DNA from: Gammaproteobacteria bacterium
GTDB lineage: Bacteria; Pseudomonadota; Gammaproteobacteria; SZUA-140
Direction: 5' to 3'
DNA: 43,336 bases
NCBI GenBank assembly: GCA_021648525.1
Contig: JAKISP010000036.1
Location: 1-43,336, forward strand
Below the pieces are notes generated by a model. It saw only the letters and a list, made by a program, of their open reading frames with translations, was not told the origin of the DNA and searched no databases. Each line of letters opens with the position of its first letter. Within the stretch, counting starts at the first letter, position 1. Position numbers and translations under genes: made by a program. Positions 35,713-43,336 of the stretch are shown one piece after another.

Positions 35713-37068
35713 TCAACACGAACCGATCGACGTTGGCAAAAATTCGTTCAACGCCCCCAGGTCACGTTTATTGAGCTGTGGTCGCTCTTTCGCTAGCTCA
35801 CGCCAGACGGCTGTCGCGATGTGCCCCATGTTGATGACGCCATCATCATCCGCCGCAAGATACGCCGCATGTAACGCGGCATTCCGAATATTGCCACCGG
35901 TCATATTGACTGACGCGGCGATAAAGGCCAGATTCACCTCTTCACATAACGGTGCACGCACTGGCAACATACGTCGCCACAGTTCAGCACGTGCCACTTC
36001 ATCGGGCCGTGGAAATTCCATCACCATTTGAAAGCGACGGCTAAATGCCTTATCAATCTGGCTACGAAGATTAGTGGTTAAAATACAGGGGCCATGGTGC
36101 TCTTCAATTCGGGCAAGCAGGTAGCTCACTTCCATATTGGCATAACGATCTCGTGCGTCCTTGACCTCTCCACGCTTGCTCATCAACGCATCCACTTCAT
36201 CAAACTGCAGGACGAGATTGCGCCCATGGGCGGCATCAAAAAGGCGTCCAAGATTTTTTTCTGTTTCACCGATATATTTACTCACCAGTCGTCCCAGATC
36301 AACACGATAAAGCGGCCACCCCAGTTCTGATGCAATCACACTAGCGGCAAAGGTTTTTCCAGTGCCGGAGGGGCCACTAAACAACGCTATTGGGCCACCC
36401 ACCCGTTTGCCGCCCCACTCATCCACCACGCGCTTCTGGTGTTTAATCCAGAGCAGAAACTCGCTCAACATTCGTTCACTATCAGCCGGTAAAATCAATT
36501 CATCCCAGTGCGCCTGCTGTTTAACACGGCTGGCACCTGGTAATTTCAATTCAGCTTTAGGCCATCCCATTAATGTTGCCAACGCACCTTTTTCCGGCCG
36601 CAGTGGACTAAAAGGTGTCTCCCCCTCTGCCACAATAAGATTACGTCGCATCAGTTCACCTTCAGCACCGATATAACGTTGCAGCGCATGCAGCTCGCCT
36701 TCATCCAGTGCAAACAGTAGATGTAACAACGCAGGCGTAATGTAAGGCTGAGCAATCCCAGTCTGCAGATCCTGATAGAGCCATCCGATGCGCGGCTGCG
36801 CCTCACTCGCATAGACCGCCGCTAAAATATCAAGCGCCAAAGGCGACAAATCAGCAACAGGTAATCGATGCCAGGGGTTGTTAGCACTATCACCACCGCC
36901 CCGTAACCGTTCAATCTTTCCCTGCAACTGTCGCAATGCATCCAGCTGCGCTTGCTCCGGTGCTTTATTGAGACGAGAGCACAACAGACACTGAGCAAGC
37001 ACCTCTATCCGCTGCCACTCTGCCTGAATACCCGTTGGTAACAAAATGGGAGCGACGGCACTCATCAC
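35713..37068 (-). CDS. AAA+ ATPase of the contractile injection system (Afp15-like)
   Basis: A 451-residue protein with an N-terminal helical region (about 1-190) and one AAA+ module. Walker A is GPSGTGKT at 232-239, Walker B is LVLQFDE at 285-291, sensor-1 is TTNLR, and the Arg-finger pair is R344/R345 (AFSRRFQMVMEFPRPD). This ATPase is a marker that separates eCIS from phage tails and is thought to help particle assembly. The ATG overlaps the DUF4255 gene stop codon as ATGA. All catalytic motifs are intact. Confidence 0.93.
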   Translation of the reverse strand: MMSAVAPILLPTGIQAEWQRIEVLAQCLLCSRLNKAPEQAQLDALRQLQGKIERLRGGGDSANNPWHRLPVADLSPLALDILAAVYASEAQPRIGWLYQDLQTGIAQPYITPALLHLLFALDEGELHALQRYIGAEGELMRRNLIVAEGETPFSPLRPEKGALATLMGWPKAELKLPGASRVKQQAHWDELILPADSERMLSEFLLWIKHQKRVVDEWGGKRVGGPIALFSGPSGTGKTFAASVIASELGWPLYRVDLGRLVSKYIGETEKNLGRLFDAAHGRNLVLQFDEVDALMSKRGEVKDARDRYANMEVSYLLARIEEHHGPCILTTNLRSQIDKAFSRRFQMVMEFPRPDEVARAELWRRMLPVRAPLCEEVNLAFIAASVNMTGGNIRNAALHAAYLAADDDGVINMGHIATAVWRELAKERPQLNKRDLGALNEFLPTSIGSC

Positions 37069-38111
37069 GATGACCTGTACAGGCTTAATAACAGGGGATT
37101 ACTGCGCACAGTTTCGGTTGGCCGACCAGAGATCACAACATCACGCATCGCATACAACAGACCTTGCGCTGCATTTTCCTCAGCGGAAATCGAAACAGGG
37201 TTCACGACATTCAGTGGGAAATCGGCTGAGGGTAACGGCATATTGTCTGGGTCGATAGCTGTATTAAAAGGCGTTGCGGCGACTGCTGCCCCCACGCCCT
37301 GCCATCCGCTACTGGCCCACGCCTCCCAGACAAGCTCAACACTGGCACTGCTATCGCCCACCAACCAGACCTGGGCAGCAAACGCAGCAAATTCATCACT
37401 GTCAATATCAAAACTCAGGCTATAAGCACACACCCCCTGATAAACCCAGCAGAGCACAGGCACCCAGTGTGGATTACTCACATCAATGCTACTAGCAACC
37501 ACCGGCGGCCCTTGCACCGAGCCACTAAAAGCAGCAAAGCGTGCCTCATTGTCAGCACGTGCCTGCGCACCAATCGCCCCGACTCGCTTAGGTGGCGCAC
37601 GCTGAATAGATGGAATAATGGGGGTTAGTCCCATCTCATAAATCACCGACGGACGATAGGTGGCATCCCCCTGCGTAGACCAGATTTGATTAATCTGCTC
37701 ATCACTCACCGGGCTAAACACCGCCTGCAAATACACCTCTTCGCCAGCGGTCAACAGCGCATCCTGTACACCGCCTAACACCGGTTGCTGCTGAAACAGA
37801 CGCATCACCTCTCCCAGCAGGCGCAGGTCATTCTCGCCTGCCATCACCGCACCTTCATTGATACCAAAAACCGATATCAGGCAAAACATTCTTATTCGCC
37901 ACGGATCGTTTGGATGACTAACCGAGTCAAAACCACCAGGTTCAAAACGATAAAAAAACAGATTGATACGGTGTTCATCATTTTCACTGGCAACGGTGGC
38001 AGGTGGTCCAATCGAAACCGTAATCGAATTTTCCGTGGCATTCACACCACTCGTCACGAAGTCACTCACCGCATTGCAGACAAAGGAGATTGAAGACTCA
38101 GGCAATGGCAT
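37065..38111 (-). CDS. DUF4255 tail-terminator protein (Afp16/Pvc16-like)
   Basis: A 348-residue protein. Its first ~190 residues match the DUF4255 pattern: a helix (ISFVCNAVSDFV), then RINLFFYRFEPGGFDS and RIRMFCLISVFG with GENDLRLLGEVMRLFQQQP. This family caps the tube and sheath in Afp/PVC particles and stops elongation. The C-terminal ~150 residues form an additional beta-rich domain (PVLCWVYQGVCAYSLSFDID). It starts directly after the disordered protein (TGAGATG) and overlaps the ATPase gene by four bases. Confidence 0.88.
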   Translation of the reverse strand: MPLPESSISFVCNAVSDFVTSGVNATENSITVSIGPPATVASENDEHRINLFFYRFEPGGFDSVSHPNDPWRIRMFCLISVFGINEGAVMAGENDLRLLGEVMRLFQQQPVLGGVQDALLTAGEEVYLQAVFSPVSDEQINQIWSTQGDATYRPSVIYEMGLTPIIPSIQRAPPKRVGAIGAQARADNEARFAAFSGSVQGPPVVASSIDVSNPHWVPVLCWVYQGVCAYSLSFDIDSDEFAAFAAQVWLVGDSSASVELVWEAWASSGWQGVGAAVAATPFNTAIDPDNMPLPSADFPLNVVNPVSISAEENAAQGLLYAMRDVVISGRPTETVRSNPLLLSLYRSS

Positions 38112-38112
38112 C

Positions 38113-39042
38113 TCACAACCCCTTTAAGAAGTTTCGGCTAACAAAGCTGCTATCATCTCGCACACCACCTGAGCGAACTTTAGGCTGAGCCGTCCGTTCA
38201 ACGGTGACATTAACCTGACCGATTCGCACCTGCGGCAAACGGGTACTGGCCGCATGATGCCCGAGTATATTGTGTGTCGATTTTAATTCAGGCCGCGACG
38301 ATGGCGATTCAATAGTTGCCATTTCCTCTACCTGTTGCGCATCAACAGCCGCGTGAGAGGGGTGCACCAGGGACTCTTCCCCCTCAAGGTTTCCCGCTGC
38401 TTTGTTTACCGTTTCCGCTACCAAATTATTTTTAACAACGGGCCTCACCGCACCATCTATCATTTCGGGTTGTTGCTGAGCCGCATTCACAACAGAAGAA
38501 GGAGGCCTCTCTGCTAACGGTTCGGCCGTGAATTCGGGAGAAAATCGAGTCCCATTCCGATCTATCCGCTCTGTGCCAGAGAGCGATGCCGACACGTTGT
38601 TATCTGCCACTGGTGAATGCTGCGCCGGAACAGTTGAACGATGCCTCTGCGCAGACTTAAGTTGAACAGATGGCCTATCTGCTAATACCCTGGTAGAGGC
38701 TGGGCGACTCGCCCTTTCCACCGCCCTGCTTTCCGCTGGTAGCGCCTGGCTGAGTACAGATGATTTTACTGCTAACGATGCCGCCTCGCGCTGGCGACTC
38801 ACCGAATCAACAGGGCCATCTAAACTATCCACCACATGCGACGCAGCCTCATTCACTGACGCCGGCTGTTGTCGGCGATTCACCACCGACCGCTCAACGG
38901 GTCGCGCAGTTGTAGCAACCGCATCCTGCTGGGCTGATCCTGGCCACGACAGATCAGGAGGCGTGGCATTGACCTCGTTCATTTTTGGCATGTGCCGACT
39001 ATCGGCGATAATATCGGTAAAAAAACCCATATCTAAGGCCAT
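38113..39042 (-). CDS. Long disordered eCIS protein with conserved-looking C-terminal strand motif
   Basis: A 309-residue protein that is low in hydrophobics and rich in Ser, Ala, Arg, Pro and Gln (for example VERSVVNRRQQPASVNEAA), hence probably disordered for most of its length. Near the C-terminus is a short ordered motif, LPQVRIGQVNVTVE, followed by a tail ending SRNFLKGL. Similar RIG.I.V endings occur, as I recall, in disordered proteins of other eCIS operons. It overlaps the gp26-like gene by 10 bases and sits directly before the DUF4255 tail terminator. It might act as the missing tape measure, as a chaperone or as a cap-bound factor; none of these is proven. Confidence 0.6.
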   Translation of the reverse strand: MALDMGFFTDIIADSRHMPKMNEVNATPPDLSWPGSAQQDAVATTARPVERSVVNRRQQPASVNEAASHVVDSLDGPVDSVSRQREAASLAVKSSVLSQALPAESRAVERASRPASTRVLADRPSVQLKSAQRHRSTVPAQHSPVADNNVSASLSGTERIDRNGTRFSPEFTAEPLAERPPSSVVNAAQQQPEMIDGAVRPVVKNNLVAETVNKAAGNLEGEESLVHPSHAAVDAQQVEEMATIESPSSRPELKSTHNILGHHAASTRLPQVRIGQVNVTVERTAQPKVRSGGVRDDSSFVSRNFLKGL

Positions 39043-39884
39043 CCCGTGTCAACATGATTACCCCGACTCTGCATACCTTGCTGGCGGCCGAGCAGCGACA
39101 AATAAGTGTGGCGACGGCCACGTGGCAACGCCAGAATTTCCTGTTCGCTCCAGTGATAATTAGCCGCGAGTGCATGAATCTCAGAAAACAGTTCACCGAC
39201 TGAACGCGTCATACAGCCATAAGGACTAATAGGGATTCGGTTTTCCATCTCACAGTGCGGACAGTGCGTGGCCATTTCAGAAGCCACTTCAGGCGCCATC
39301 GCCTCAACAGCCGTTTCGATAGTGGTCAGCTGTGCTTCATCTAAACTTGCTAGATCAAACACCTCATCTTCTGCCGTTGTTATCTCAAACGAGATCAAGC
39401 GTGTTAGCAGCATCTGCATCGCACGGCTGTCATCACGAACCGAAGCAATGGACTCCTGATCATCACCAGTCGGCACACGTACCTTTAATCGGCCCGACGG
39501 CATCTCGACCACCGTTGCAGGAAACGCATCGCCTGCAAGCTTAACCGGTAGTTCCGATAGGCGTAGTGAAATATCAAATGCCTCGCCACATTCACCACAC
39601 CTGGCCGTCAACCACAGCAATGCATCATCAATATGAATCGCCAGACGGTGCATCAAAAACTGCCGGTCACCAACACTCAAGGCGCGCACCTGCTTTTCAC
39701 TGACCACATCGCCTGCCAACATTTCCAGTGCCTCGCTCAGGATCTTCGTCACTCTCGCTGGCAAACTATTTGCCAGCAGAGCACTCTCACTCAACGCCAT
39801 CTCTAGCTGTCCAGTCACCGGCTTGAATAAAAAGCGCTTATCCAATACCCCGTCAATATACAGGCCGCCAGGTAACTGCATCAT
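39033..39884 (-). CDS. T4 gp26-like baseplate hub assembly protein with two CxxC motifs
   Basis: A 283-residue protein. It carries two zinc-ribbon-like pairs, CGECGEAFDISLRLSELPV (about 93-111) and CPHCEMENRIPI (about 212-223), which could bind one zinc ion together. The C-terminus (GELFSEIHALAANYHWSEQE followed by ILALPRGRR) resembles the T4 gp26-like hub assembly chaperone family. This assignment rests on pattern memory. It follows the tube gene by 13 bases. The start may be either of two adjacent ATG codons. Confidence 0.7.
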   Translation of the reverse strand: MMQLPGGLYIDGVLDKRFLFKPVTGQLEMALSESALLANSLPARVTKILSEALEMLAGDVVSEKQVRALSVGDRQFLMHRLAIHIDDALLWLTARCGECGEAFDISLRLSELPVKLAGDAFPATVVEMPSGRLKVRVPTGDDQESIASVRDDSRAMQMLLTRLISFEITTAEDEVFDLASLDEAQLTTIETAVEAMAPEVASEMATHCPHCEMENRIPISPYGCMTRSVGELFSEIHALAANYHWSEQEILALPRGRRHTYLSLLGRQQGMQSRGNHVDTGWP

Positions 39885-39897
39885 CCCGTCAACTCAA

Positions 39898-40407
39898 TCA
39901 AGCCTCCGAGGGTTCGGTTACACTGGTATCTCTCTCCCAGCCTTCATGGTGCAATATCAGTGTTTGAATCCCGACGGTATTCATGGTGCCTGCATCAAAC
40001 TCCGGCAGCGCCTGAAATTCTGAAACCCAGGCACGACTCAATCGATATGAGATCGCAACCGCGCCCTGAAGATTCAATACATTCAGCACCACATCTTTAC
40101 GGTAGTTCACCAGTGACATCGCGGCATTACCCTGAATGTTGTTCACCAGGTTTGCCCAGTTCTCGAACACCGGGTCGTGTGTTAACCCCTGCTCTAGTGT
40201 CACCGGCTCGTAACTGGTACCACCCGGCATCACACGTTCATGCGCAGGGTCGCCAGCCGAGCGCCACTTAACGGCCTCGGTGGTTTTTTTTAACGCGCTC
40301 ATCTTTTTCACCCCAGCGACAGGCTGCCCATCGATCACCACCTGAAACATGAAGGTGCGATAAGGATCATATCGATGCGCATTAACAGGGAACATTGGAG
40401 CTGCCAT
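39898..40407 (-). CDS. Inner tube protein (Afp1/Afp5, gp19-like)
   Basis: A 169-residue tail tube protein. Recognisable features are YRTFMFQVVIDGQPVAGVKK at the N-terminus, the PGGTSYEPVTLEQGLTHDP strand-loop and VVLNVLNLQGAVAISYRLSR, all usual in Hcp-like contractile tube proteins. Hexamers stack inside the sheath and form the conduit for cargo. Afp has two related tube genes (afp1 and afp5); only one is present here. GGAGG is found 8 bases before the ATG, in keeping with high expression. Confidence 0.92.
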   Translation of the reverse strand: MAAPMFPVNAHRYDPYRTFMFQVVIDGQPVAGVKKMSALKKTTEAVKWRSAGDPAHERVMPGGTSYEPVTLEQGLTHDPVFENWANLVNNIQGNAAMSLVNYRKDVVLNVLNLQGAVAISYRLSRAWVSEFQALPEFDAGTMNTVGIQTLILHHEGWERDTSVTEPSEA

Positions 40408-40453
40408 AGGTATTCCTCCTGAAATAAGTGTTTACGTCGTTGTGATAACGCGA

Positions 40454-42793
40454 CTACTGGCCAACTTTCTGTTGAATTCGCACAATCACAAATTCAGCAG
40501 GCTTAACCGGTGCAAAACCAACAATCACAATCACCTGGCCACGATCGATATCCCCTTGCGTCATGGTGTCACCCAACCCACAGCGGACAAAATAGGCATC
40601 ATTAGCGGTCTTACCCTGGAAGGCACCCGAACGAAATAGCCCGTTCATAAACGAACCGATATTGCCACGCAAAGAACCCCATAGCGGGTGATCATTAGGC
40701 TCAAACACAGCCCATTGAATGCCATTAAAAATACTCTGTTCAATAAAGATAGCGGTACGCCTGACGGGCACATAGCGCCATTCAGGGCTTGCTCTGGTCG
40801 CCAGTGTTCGGCTGCCCCAAATGACAGAACCATAACCAGGCACGTTTCGATAGCAGTTAATCCCCAGCGGGTTCAGCTGCCCCTGCTCAAGATCCTCAAC
40901 ATTAAATTCAAGCGCCGCAGCACCATTTAATTGTGTTTCAACACCAGCCGGGGCCTTCCACACACCGCGCCGACCATCCGTTTTGGCCCACATACCGGCA
41001 GCAAATGCAGAGGGTGCGATTGTCAGTGTGGTGCTGGCATTGGGGTTGGAGTCTTCATGGTAAAAAGGATTCGCCACATCGACCCATGGGTAGTAAAGCG
41101 TACTATAAGTTGACGTCGGCAGACCTAAACCGGTTACATCAGCCGCCTGCTCCAGCTCCATATTTTGCGGTGGGTCTACAATCAATATGCGATTACCCAT
41201 CGACTCACAATGCGCCAATGTTGCATCGATAACGGCATGTGGGCCACTCGAAGGCCACGCCTCACCTGGCAGCAATACAATACTGACATCGCGTATTTTT
41301 CGCAGCAACGTGTTATAAAAAGCGCTGTAATCAGCGGCTGTCGGCGCGTTCGCGTTACCGCCGACTAGCTGAACACCTAATGACGCTAATGCACCAAGGC
41401 TTTGCAATGGGATCACCGCTGAAGTGCCCTGCTCTCGCTGCCGTCCCAACACCAATGAAGGGTTATCTGCGTCATTCAGCCCCAGAAAATCGGCCAGTTC
41501 ACCATCAGTCACCGCAAGATTAGAAACACGTACATCGTTACTGCCAGAGGTCAGTACAAAATTACGTGTATCGCTATAATCACAGCTAAAATCTTTATAG
41601 GAAGGGATCGCAGCATTCACTGCACGAACACCGTTTTGAATCGCCAGCGCGACCGTATTACCATCTGTTTCGTTAACACCACTCAAACTCATCTCAGCAA
41701 TATTCAACGTAATATCAATATCACCCAGATTATCAATATTCAGGGTTAAACCAGCATCTGCAATACTCGGTAAACCGCCTGGCACATTACTAAACAGGTC
41801 CTCATCTGCATCTACTTGCGCACTGGTTAAGACCGCAGTATCAGCAGAAGATAACCTCAGTAAACTGGCCAGCTCACCATCATAAATGACGATAGCAGCG
41901 CTGGACTCATCCTCTATTGATGTCAATACAAAGCGTGAACCATCAAACGTGCAGGTAAATGAGGTATAAACAAGATCATCATCAATCGTGTTCACTTGCG
42001 CCTGTATTGCTGCAGCGACTGCCTCACCATCACTACCAACATCATCCTCAGTCAAATCAATATCAACTGGGTTTAATATAATTTGCTCAGCCCCTTTGTC
42101 GTTGATATTAAGGGTTAACACCATCACACTATCAAGCCCATTGAGGTAACTACCACCGGATATCGTGCCACTGGTAACCACCGCCGCTTGATACATCTCA
42201 CTAGCATTTGCCGGATCAGCCGCAATACCCAGCGAAAGTACAACCAACAATGAATTGCCATTCACCTGTCTCAATGCATAGTTATCATCCCCAGCAACCA
42301 TGGTTAGATCAGTAAAGGCTTCATCTTCCACAAACTCACCATCGTTACGATGGCCAATCAACAGGTCGAACGTGAGTGAGTCCTGCGCGGGTTTAATAAT
42401 TTTCACATAAAGATCATTACCCCAGTCGCCTTCACTGGTTGCGGTAATGGTCAGCACCGGGTCCGTCGTATCACCGACACCGGCCCCGCCTTCGCCATCA
42501 AACGATACAACAGCGGATGTAGAGCCTTCACCGGCTATTCGACAGATATAAGCAGCGCCACCACCGTTAAGATAAAAGGCCTGTACGGCAAGGCCCATGG
42601 CATCATCTTCGCTCACAATACCGCCGTGGTCTTTTACATAACCATCAAACCGCCCAATCAAATTTGCCTCGCCAACCGGGCCTCGCCCCGCTTCACCAAC
42701 AAAGGCCGCAACAGAGGTCGAGACACCTTCAATTGGCTTTGCGCCAGCTGGGATCTCTTCAATATAAACACCGGGATACAGATAATTGGCCAT
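40454..42793 (-). CDS. Contractile sheath protein with tandem-repeat insert
   Basis: A 779-residue sheath protein. The N-terminus (YLYPGVYIEEIPAGAKPIEG and VSTSVAAFVGEAGRGP) and C-terminus (YVPVRRTAIFIEQSIFNGIQ and WAVFEPNDHPLWGSLR) are classic sheath sequences. Between them, residues ~223-327 and ~346-450 are two tandem copies of a ~105-residue domain, each with LTLNI...G near the start, a helix VA.AIQ..V and FVLTS then DGELA..L. Removing this insert leaves about 530 residues, a normal sheath size. Afp and PVC use three shorter sheath genes; here there is one. The insert probably decorates the particle exterior. GGAGGA lies 7 bases before the ATG; this is the first gene of the operon. Confidence 0.93.
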   Translation of the reverse strand: MANYLYPGVYIEEIPAGAKPIEGVSTSVAAFVGEAGRGPVGEANLIGRFDGYVKDHGGIVSEDDAMGLAVQAFYLNGGGAAYICRIAGEGSTSAVVSFDGEGGAGVGDTTDPVLTITATSEGDWGNDLYVKIIKPAQDSLTFDLLIGHRNDGEFVEDEAFTDLTMVAGDDNYALRQVNGNSLLVVLSLGIAADPANASEMYQAAVVTSGTISGGSYLNGLDSVMVLTLNINDKGAEQIILNPVDIDLTEDDVGSDGEAVAAAIQAQVNTIDDDLVYTSFTCTFDGSRFVLTSIEDESSAAIVIYDGELASLLRLSSADTAVLTSAQVDADEDLFSNVPGGLPSIADAGLTLNIDNLGDIDITLNIAEMSLSGVNETDGNTVALAIQNGVRAVNAAIPSYKDFSCDYSDTRNFVLTSGSNDVRVSNLAVTDGELADFLGLNDADNPSLVLGRQREQGTSAVIPLQSLGALASLGVQLVGGNANAPTAADYSAFYNTLLRKIRDVSIVLLPGEAWPSSGPHAVIDATLAHCESMGNRILIVDPPQNMELEQAADVTGLGLPTSTYSTLYYPWVDVANPFYHEDSNPNASTTLTIAPSAFAAGMWAKTDGRRGVWKAPAGVETQLNGAAALEFNVEDLEQGQLNPLGINCYRNVPGYGSVIWGSRTLATRASPEWRYVPVRRTAIFIEQSIFNGIQWAVFEPNDHPLWGSLRGNIGSFMNGLFRSGAFQGKTANDAYFVRCGLGDTMTQGDIDRGQVIVIVGFAPVKPAEFVIVRIQQKVGQ

Positions 42794-42983
42794 TTAATCT
42801 TCCTCCAATAAAGTTCCGTTTGAATCTTTTAAATTCAATACCGCACGTTATCCATCAACAATGGATAATCGAGATAAAGCCTTTAATTGAAGGGCCAAGT
42901 GAGAACCAACTTAGATGACAGAACTGCCAAATAAAAAAACACACTTACACCGTAAGTACGAACCTGGAAAGACTATCCCTGTC

Positions 42984-43010
42984 ACTATAAAATTAAAAAA
43001 ATTTTATAGT
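42984..43010. promoter_or_regulatory. Perfect AT-rich inverted repeat upstream of the sheath gene
   Basis: ACTATAAAATT, a 5-A spacer and AATTTTATAGT form an 11-bp perfect dyad about 190 bp upstream of the sheath start. It could be an operator for a dimeric repressor or a cruciform. With so many A/T bases it may also be a chance feature, and it lacks the GC-rich stem of a normal terminator. Confidence 0.4.
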
Positions 43011-43209
43011 TAATTTAAAGCACGCGAACTCCATTCGTTTCAAACAACACCATCATTCCAGAATATTGTTTCATTCAGCACGCCAATCTACGCAGCCTTC
43101 TAACAGTCAATCGCAGACCATAACTTCCAAATACATTTTCAATATATTCAAAGTATCAACATCCGTCAATACCTTATTTTATAGCGAAATTTAATACAAC
43201 TTATAAAGC

Positions 43210-43336
43210 GAGACCTTTGCACGACGACACTATTCAGCAGTCAATTTTTGGTTTTGCATTTTTTGAAGGTTATCCTTCAAAAATAACGACTTCATAACGG
43301 TATTTAGGCAAGAAAACGTGTTTTCTTCTTCATTTC
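43210..43336. mobile_element. Possible end of an IS5-family-like insertion sequence
   Basis: The string GAGACCTTTGCACGA at 43210-43224 resembles, from memory, terminal inverted repeats of IS5-family (IS1031-like) elements. It is followed by a perfect 10-bp inverted repeat (43260-43269 with 43274-43283, loop TTAT), a type of hairpin often found near IS ends. No transposase coding sequence lies inside the window, so the element must extend past the right edge or be a remnant. Confidence 0.4.

Larger units (their letters stand above)
42794..43336. other. Non-coding leader upstream of the eCIS operon
   Basis: About 540 bp with no convincing gene. It is AT-rich, contains the 27-bp inverted repeat at 42984-43010, and its right part (from 43210) looks like an IS end. 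The promoter of the eCIS operon must lie between the sheath ATG and the IS-like sequence unless transcription enters from outside; no sigma-70 site was clear by eye. Confidence 0.5.

Noticed and set aside
16289-42793. Prophage or R-type pyocin interpretation of the tail gene cluster
   Set aside because: No capsid, portal, terminase, integrase, holin or endolysin genes, and the AAA+ ATPase, DUF4255 and DUF4157 genes are markers of eCIS rather than phage or tailocin.
16289-42793. Type VI secretion system
   Set aside because: No TssJ/L/M membrane complex, ClpV or split TssB/TssC sheath; the single large sheath and the Afp15-like ATPase point to eCIS.
43260-43283. Perfect 10-bp hairpin as a transcription terminator
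   Set aside because: The T-run is on the 5' side and the A-run on the 3' side of the stem in either direction, so no U-tract follows the hairpin; it fits an IS-end structure better.

Overview
The window looks like a chromosomal segment of a chemolithoautotrophic gammaproteobacterium, probably a sulfur oxidiser. The basis is a form IA RubisCO plus alpha-carboxysome locus with a bicarbonate transporter, moderate GC content and a GlyGly-CTERM protein; the genus cannot be named from sequence alone. Almost every gene lies on the minus strand, so gene order reads from right to left. No tRNA, rRNA, CRISPR array, integrase, capsid or terminase gene was seen.

Region A (about 419-11396) is a carbon-concentrating gene set. 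In transcription order it is cbbL, cbbS, csoS2, csoSCA, csoS4A, csoS4B, two near-identical csoS1 genes, a bacterioferritin-like gene, acRAF, a tiny Lys/Ala-rich protein ending in RVWPD (candidate McdB), an SbtA-type bicarbonate transporter, a PII-like protein (CPII/SbtB type), the LysR regulator CbbR, and the tandem-BMC shell protein CsoS1D. No McdA/ParA ATPase and no cbbOQ genes are present. Beyond csoS1D (1-418) is non-coding DNA with a small REP/MITE-like palindromic element inside a 245-bp direct-repeat unit.

Region B (11397-12955) is a 650-bp intergenic region upstream of cbbL, followed by the only plus-strand gene, an HDOD-domain protein. This gene converges with a secreted FG-GAP/VCBS-repeat protein (12970-16026) that has a signal peptide and a C-terminal GlyGly-CTERM-like tail.

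Region C (16289-42793) is one compact operon-like run of 17 genes encoding a contractile injection system of the extracellular type (eCIS; Afp/PVC-like). In transcription order it is sheath, inner tube, a T4 gp26-like zinc-ribbon protein, a disordered protein, a DUF4255 (Afp16-like) tail terminator, an AAA+ ATPase (Afp15-like), a small unknown, a CIS-tube hub protein, a LysM protein, a gpD-like hub, a gpV spike, gp25, two baseplate J/wedge proteins, a gpI-like tail protein, a 1519-residue multidomain protein, and two DUF4157 proteins that are the likely payloads. No tape measure, PAAR tip or canonical tail fibre was recognised. The sheath carries an unusual insert made of two tandem ~105-residue repeats.

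Region D (42794-43336) is non-coding: the leader of the eCIS operon with a perfect 11-bp AT-rich inverted repeat, then what looks like the terminal inverted repeat of an IS5-family-like insertion sequence running off the right edge.
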